Below are positions 60,166-64,000 of a DNA stretch of 64,000 nt, one piece after another (the stretch's first letter is position 1; the number at the start of each line of letters is the position of its first letter). The DNA comes from Fibrobacter succinogenes (GTDB lineage: Bacteria; Fibrobacterota; Fibrobacteria; Fibrobacterales; Fibrobacteraceae). The position numbers and the translations under genes were made by a program. The notes under the pieces are model-generated. The model was not told the DNA's origin. It saw only the letters and a list, made by a program, of their open reading frames with translations, and did no database searches. The stretch spans positions 21,509 to 85,508 of the forward strand of contig CADAWC010000011.1 in NCBI GenBank assembly GCA_902791475.1. Reading direction: 5' to 3'.

Positions 60166-61557
60166 ATGACTCATAAGAAAACGATTCATAAAAGTCTTAT
60201 TTTGGGTAGTGCAGTCTTTATCGCATTCATGTGTTTTTTGCTTTCGATCCAGGCCTACCTCACCTACTCTCAGTCGCTTTATAAACGCTACGACGACAAG
60301 CTCAGCAACATCCTAAACTATGCTACCAACCGTATAGACATGGACGATCTTTACCAGAACGCCGTTACCGGCCAAAAGACCGAAAAGTACAACGACGTGC
60401 AACAGTTGCTCAACGGCATGGTCGATGACTTCGAGCTGTTCTACCTCTACTCCCTTTTCGTGCGTAACGATTCCATATACAATATCTGCTCGGCCACAAG
60501 CAAGGCTGAACGGGAACGTGGCGAAGAGGACATGAAGTTATTGGAACCAACTGACGCGTATGAACTTTCTGAAATTCGAAAATTCGCCAAAGCCATGACG
60601 AAGGATGAAATTTCATACTTTGAAGAAGATTCCGAATGGGGACCCGCCTACACCGCCTGTAAACCGTACGTCAATTCATTGGGAGTCCATTTCGGCGTCA
60701 TCTGCGCAGACATTTCCATCGCCGAACTCCACAAGACTGTCAATAATTATGTTATCTATAACGTTTTACTAACACTCGGTTTGGGCTTACTGTTTGCGCT
60801 GATATTGATTATCTGGTTGCGTCGCAACGTGACCGGACCAATTCTTGAACTCGAAAAGAGCGCCCGCAATTTCGCCGAAAAGAGCCACGGTAAAAAATCT
60901 CCTGACGAACTGATTTTCGATGCACCGGACATTCACACAGACAACGAAGTTGAATCGCTTTCGAACGCCATTTCGCAGATGTCCCAAGAAATGCGCACCT
61001 ACGTTCAAGGTCTTTTAGAGGCCGAAGAACAAGCGCGATCCGCCCAAGAACAAGCCGAAGACATGACGCAGCTAGCCTTCAAGGACGCCTTGACCCACGT
61101 CAACAGCAAAGTCGCCTACGACAAGATGAAGGAAACTCTGCAAGAACAAATCGAAAAGGGTGGCGCGACATTCGGATTTGTAATGATAGACCTCAACGAT
61201 CTCAAGGAAGTCAACGACCACTATGGCCACGACTGCGGAGACAAATACATTTTAGGTTGCTGCCATATATTCTGCAATATTTATAAACAATCCCCCATTT
61301 ACAGAGTCGGTGGCGACGAATTTGTAGTTCTGCTGCAAAACAGCGATTACAAGAACAAGGACAAGTTAATTAAAGTTATCGAGTCAGAATTCAAGAAAAC
61401 TCGAAATAACAAATCGCGAAAGCCATGGGAGCGCTATTCTGTCGCTTACGGCATGGCAGAATACAAGCCCGGCGATACCGTCGACAACGTATTCAAGCTG
61501 GCAGACGAACGCATGTACCACAAGAAAATGGAAATCAAGAATTTATCCAAAAATTAA
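60166..61557 (+). CDS. diguanylate cyclase with periplasmic sensor and HAMP
   Basis: 463 residues. Membrane helices at about 10-33 and 191-216 enclose a periplasmic sensor region; a HAMP domain (about 218-285) and a short coiled coil lead to the GGDEF domain (about 298-460) with the start DALTHVNSK and signature RVGGDEF. Makes cyclic di-GMP. No RxxD inhibitory site is seen at the usual place. GAAGGAG precedes the ATG; a terminator follows. Confidence 0.92.
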   Translation: MTHKKTIHKSLILGSAVFIAFMCFLLSIQAYLTYSQSLYKRYDDKLSNILNYATNRIDMDDLYQNAVTGQKTEKYNDVQQLLNGMVDDFELFYLYSLFVRNDSIYNICSATSKAERERGEEDMKLLEPTDAYELSEIRKFAKAMTKDEISYFEEDSEWGPAYTACKPYVNSLGVHFGVICADISIAELHKTVNNYVIYNVLLTLGLGLLFALILIIWLRRNVTGPILELEKSARNFAEKSHGKKSPDELIFDAPDIHTDNEVESLSNAISQMSQEMRTYVQGLLEAEEQARSAQEQAEDMTQLAFKDALTHVNSKVAYDKMKETLQEQIEKGGATFGFVMIDLNDLKEVNDHYGHDCGDKYILGCCHIFCNIYKQSPIYRVGGDEFVVLLQNSDYKNKDKLIKVIESEFKKTRNNKSRKPWERYSVAYGMAEYKPGDTVDNVFKLADERMYHKKMEIKNLSKN

Positions 61558-61563
61558 AGCATG

Positions 61564-61590
61564 AAAGCCTCCCCGAAGGGAGGCTTTTTA
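61564..61590. terminator. terminator of the cyclase gene
   Basis: AAGCCTCCC-CGAA-GGGAGGCTT with T-run; also just beyond the end of the converging lipoprotein gene. Confidence 0.88.
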
Positions 61591-61606
61591 GCACTGCAAT
61601 CTTTGT

Positions 61607-62647
61607 TTAAAAATCACTATTAGGAATATCGTCAACGCGAATAACATCTAAATCGACAATATCCATCTTATTGTCGAAATTAATGCTACTGCCATCATTT
61701 AGAACAAGATATTCAGCCGTATTATAAGCAGGGTCAATTTTCACGCTGAATGTAATTTCCGAACGGCACAAGCACCGTTGTGCATTTGTGAAGTCGTATT
61801 TCGCATTGACATAAATTGTATTATCAGCCGTTGTGATTTCAAGGCTGTCAATGGAAACATTGCAACTCATCGTAACATTCTTTATCGTAAAACCAACATT
61901 TTCTGTAGACACATAGCGGTAAGCGACCGGTGGAAGCGCGGCATCACTTTTTTCACGCGTAAACGACTCTGTAGAAGCAGAGCCATCAAGCATCGGGTCA
62001 TCAAACGTACGACGGTCTTCGCACTGCACCATTGCATCCGTAACAATCACGCGGGACGGATCCGTCTCAGACGAAGAGGAAACGGCCGAAGACGATTCAA
62101 TAACCGAAGACGAAGATTCAGCCTCAATCGAAGACGAGGATTGCGCCAAAAATTCACTTGAAGAAGACTGTACAGGAAGCGGTTCCGCCACGACTTCATA
62201 AACGGTCTCCCTGTATTCAAAATACTTGATGTCGGCATCAAATGGATCGATATTGAACCATACATCATTAATACAATTACATTCTGCAGGATCACCTTCA
62301 AAATTGATTTTTAGCGTATCAAGTACACGTTGGTTATTGAATACAATGTTTTCGTAACCGCAAGCTCCTCCCATGTCCGGAATAACCACATGATATCCCG
62401 CATCGTCGGTAACCAAATAGGCTTTTCGCGGTTCCGCATCTGTTTTCTTCAGAGCGTCATTATATGAATAGTCGAAACAACCCTTAAACGCGACAGACAC
62501 ATTGCGTGTGGAATCTAGCGTGGTTCCTCCCCCTTGACCGGCGCCACCCCCAGCTGGAGGAACAGCTCCCGTTACCGGATCATCACTACAGGCAACAAAC
62601 ATCAGTGCGGCAAACGCCGAGCAAGCAAAAAACGAAAGCTTTTTCAT
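61607..62647 (-). CDS. Fibrobacter-type lipoprotein with Ser-rich linker
   Basis: 346 residues. Signal peptide with lipobox FVAC (Cys at about 20), a Gly/Pro-rich spacer (28-41), a first beta-rich domain with Cys pairs (about 45-150), a linker of repeated SSSS blocks with Glu/Ala (about 160-195), and a second beta domain (about 200-340). Ser-rich linkers of this kind are usual in Fibrobacter surface proteins. The two domains look similar in size and Cys pattern and could be related copies. Good AAGGAG before the ATG. Confidence 0.75.
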   Translation of the reverse strand: MKKLSFFACSAFAALMFVACSDDPVTGAVPPAGGGAGQGGGTTLDSTRNVSVAFKGCFDYSYNDALKKTDAEPRKAYLVTDDAGYHVVIPDMGGACGYENIVFNNQRVLDTLKINFEGDPAECNCINDVWFNIDPFDADIKYFEYRETVYEVVAEPLPVQSSSSEFLAQSSSSIEAESSSSVIESSSAVSSSSETDPSRVIVTDAMVQCEDRRTFDDPMLDGSASTESFTREKSDAALPPVAYRYVSTENVGFTIKNVTMSCNVSIDSLEITTADNTIYVNAKYDFTNAQRCLCRSEITFSVKIDPAYNTAEYLVLNDGSSINFDNKMDIVDLDVIRVDDIPNSDF

Positions 62648-62688
62648 AATCTTCTCCTTTTAGGAAACCTCTAAATTTTCTCCTTCAC

Positions 62689-62717
62689 AATATAAACATT
62701 TTATTTTGCGAAATCAA
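62689..62717 (-). promoter_or_regulatory. promoter of the Ser-linker lipoprotein gene
   Basis: On the minus strand: TTGATT, 17-nt spacer, TATATT. Confidence 0.6.
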
Positions 62718-62794
62718 TACATTCATGCAACAAAAAATTAAGATTTTTAATAATTTTAAGCATTTTTGTTTACATTTTTAATTTTCACACTCTA

Positions 62795-62815
62795 TATGCA
62801 ACACTATGTTGCATA
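62795..62815. promoter_or_regulatory. perfect 9-bp inverted repeat at the small-lipoprotein promoter
   Basis: TATGCAACA-CTA-TGTTGCATA. It overlaps a plausible -10 (TATATG, with TTTACA 18 nt upstream) for the gene at 62899. A half-site ATGCAACA occurs at about 62724-62731 between the divergent promoters. Operator or leader hairpin. Confidence 0.5.
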
Positions 62816-62898
62816 AAAAAAACGGCGTTAAGCCGTCCCTTTGCATTTACGTTTTTTTTATTTTATATAAGGTCTTCATAAATATTTTTCGGAGCATT

Positions 62899-63195
62899 AT
62901 GAAACAGATTGCATTATTTTTTGCCGTTATCGCCGCCACTTTAACCCTTGAGGCCTGCGCTAGTTCCGACCCGCGAGGTTATCAACCTATAGAAATTGGG
63001 AACACGGCCAACGAAAAACAACTAGTCCGCGAAGGCCGCGATACTCAAACGTATATGAACACGAAAATGCCTACGCCATCAAACGCCGAAAGCACCTACA
63101 TGGGAAAAATGCCCGAGGCTAAAGTTCATTACGAAGAAAAAGAAGATATCAAAGTAGACGATAAACTGGACTACAAAAAAATCGATCGTAATTAG
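62899..63195 (+). CDS. small lipoprotein
   Basis: 98 residues; signal peptide with lipobox LEAC (Cys at about 20), then a hydrophilic, Lys/Glu/Asp-rich tail. GGAG lies 4 nt before the ATG at 62899; the frame open from 62806 is not the real start. Family unknown. Divergent from the Ser-linker lipoprotein, perhaps co-regulated by the palindrome between them. Confidence 0.7.
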   Translation: MKQIALFFAVIAATLTLEACASSDPRGYQPIEIGNTANEKQLVREGRDTQTYMNTKMPTPSNAESTYMGKMPEAKVHYEEKEDIKVDDKLDYKKIDRN

Positions 63196-63346
63196 CAATG
63201 AGCAGTGAGTTAGCATCGTCATTCCGAACGAAGTGAGGAATCCAGTGCAGAATAATCAATTACTAGATCCTTCGACTTCGCTCAGGATGACGGCATTCAC
63301 TATCCGCTTTTTTATATTACTAGCAACTAGTAACTAGTAACTTAGA
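63194..63346. repeat. heptad element with two REP-like cores upstream of purC
   Basis: Left units AGCAATG, AGCAGTG, AGTTAGC (63194-63214); cores GTCATTCCGAACGAAGTGAGGAATCC (given in two halves: GTCATTCCGAACGAAG and TGAGGAATCC) and GATCCTTCGACTTCGC with CTCAGGATGAC (63266-63291); right units ACTAGCA, ACTAGTA, ACTAGTA, ACTTAGA (63319-63346). Begins at the stop codon of the lipoprotein gene. Confidence 0.85.
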
Positions 63347-63373
63347 GCTTTTTTTTCTACATTTTAGGCCACT

Positions 63374-64000
63374 ATGAGCTTAAAATTTGATACTCCCATT
63401 ACCGAAGTTCCGCTGTTTCACCAGGGTAAAGTACGTGACATGTACGACCTCGGCGACAGCTTCCTGATGGTCGCTAGCGACCGTCTTTCCGCTTTTGACG
63501 TGGTGCTCCCCACCCCGATTCCTGGTAAGGGCAAAATCCTCAACCAGCTTTCGCTGTTCTGGTTCCAGCACCTCGGCATGAAGAACCACCTCATCACTGC
63601 CGACGTGAACGAATACCCGGCTGTGCTCAAGAAGCACGCCGACTACCTCCGCGGCCGTTCCATGATCGTGAAAAAGGCCCACCGCCATTCCGTGGAATGC
63701 ATCGTCCGCGGCTACATCGTGGGCTCCGGCTGGAAGGACTACCAGAAGACCGGCAAGATCTGCGGTCACGTTCTCCCGGAAGGCCTGCAGCTCTGCCAGA
63801 AGCTCGAAAAGCCGCTCTACACGCCGAGCACCAAGCCTGACGTCGGTCACGACGAAAACATCAGTTTCGAACAGACTTTCGACATCGTTGGCGAAAAGGT
63901 CGCAACGACTCTCCGCGACATGTCTTTGGACATCTACACGAAGGCCCGCGACTACGCTGCAAGCAAGGGCATCATCCTCGCCGACACCAAGTTCGAATTC
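63374..64000 (+). CDS. purC: SAICAR synthase, N-terminal part (cut by window edge)
   Basis: The first 209 codons; the gene continues beyond the window. FHQGKVRDMYDLGD, LMVASDRLSAFDVVLPTPIPGKGKILNQLS and ECIVRGYIVGSGWKDYQKTGKICG are diagnostic of the yeast/plant-like PurC type. It joins aspartate to CAIR in purine synthesis. No Shine-Dalgarno is visible before the ATG at 63374; a heptad element lies just upstream. Confidence 0.93.
   Translation, partial: MSLKFDTPITEVPLFHQGKVRDMYDLGDSFLMVASDRLSAFDVVLPTPIPGKGKILNQLSLFWFQHLGMKNHLITADVNEYPAVLKKHADYLRGRSMIVKKAHRHSVECIVRGYIVGSGWKDYQKTGKICGHVLPEGLQLCQKLEKPLYTPSTKPDVGHDENISFEQTFDIVGEKVATTLRDMSLDIYTKARDYAASKGIILADTKFEF

Overview
The window looks like a chromosomal segment of a Fibrobacter species (phylum Fibrobacterota, cellulose-degrading gut bacteria). 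The evidence is a protein with the Fibrobacter 'major paralogous' domain (8275-8910), a lipoprotein with the Ser-rich linkers typical of this group (61607-62647), three signal-less plant-polysaccharide enzymes (GH8, GH9, GH116), and housekeeping genes of a Gram-negative, lipoprotein-rich bacterium. No prophage, plasmid, insertion sequence or CRISPR array was seen. Both window edges cut genes: a TolQ/ExbB-type channel at the left and purC at the right.

Layout. 1-4.7 kb: channel fragment, LPP20-like lipoprotein, folC, a 686-bp repeat-rich gap, endA, rpsD. 4.7-9 kb: AT-rich small accessory genes including a GNAT gene broken by a stop codon, a GH8 exo-oligoxylanase, a GntR-type regulator and the FISUMP protein. 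9-16 kb: thiD, an MgtC/DUF4010 membrane protein, a diguanylate cyclase, folA, rlmH, a phosphoesterase, slyD-rpiA. 16-25 kb: alpha/beta hydrolase, SPFH protein, an HD-domain gene overlapping an unknown gene, small lipoprotein and hypothetical genes, and a U32 peptidase-family gene. 25-30.5 kb: a minus-strand energy-transduction operon (DUF3450, TtpC-like ExbB, ExbB, ExbD, TonB, TPR) in the order known from Vibrio TonB2 systems. 30.7-43 kb: pseudouridine synthase, nadD, rsgA, ubiA-like, purF, an epimerase, ddl, tsaB-rimI, a YdcF-like protein. 42.6-54 kb: GH9, an AsmA/DUF748 protein, a sugar nucleotidyltransferase, groES-groEL behind a sigma-54-type promoter, PBP1A, tRNA-Arg. 54-64 kb: rnhB, purN, GH116, a candidate structured RNA, a second diguanylate cyclase, two lipoproteins, purC.

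The most striking content is non-coding. (1) At least 20 loci carry degenerate tandem arrays with a strict 7-bp period. Units begin AG on the left side of an element and are the reverse complement on the right, usually around a short palindromic core, so the arrays point at each other. They lie between genes, inside the groES-groEL operon, over start codons, and inside reading frames. (2) Several REP-like palindromes or heptad blocks are inserted in frame within conserved genes (rnhB, the U32 gene twice, rsgA, the TtpC gene), recalling the Rickettsia palindromic elements. (3) Upstream of folC, three inverted repeats with TACGTA cores are spaced exactly 85 bp apart, with sites alternating 33 and 52 bp; related ACGT inverted repeats occur in two other gaps. 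(4) Between two terminators at 59.88-60.11 kb lies a long, gene-free, multi-hairpin segment that looks like a separate RNA unit.

All assignments come from reading the sequence and from family knowledge. No database search was run.
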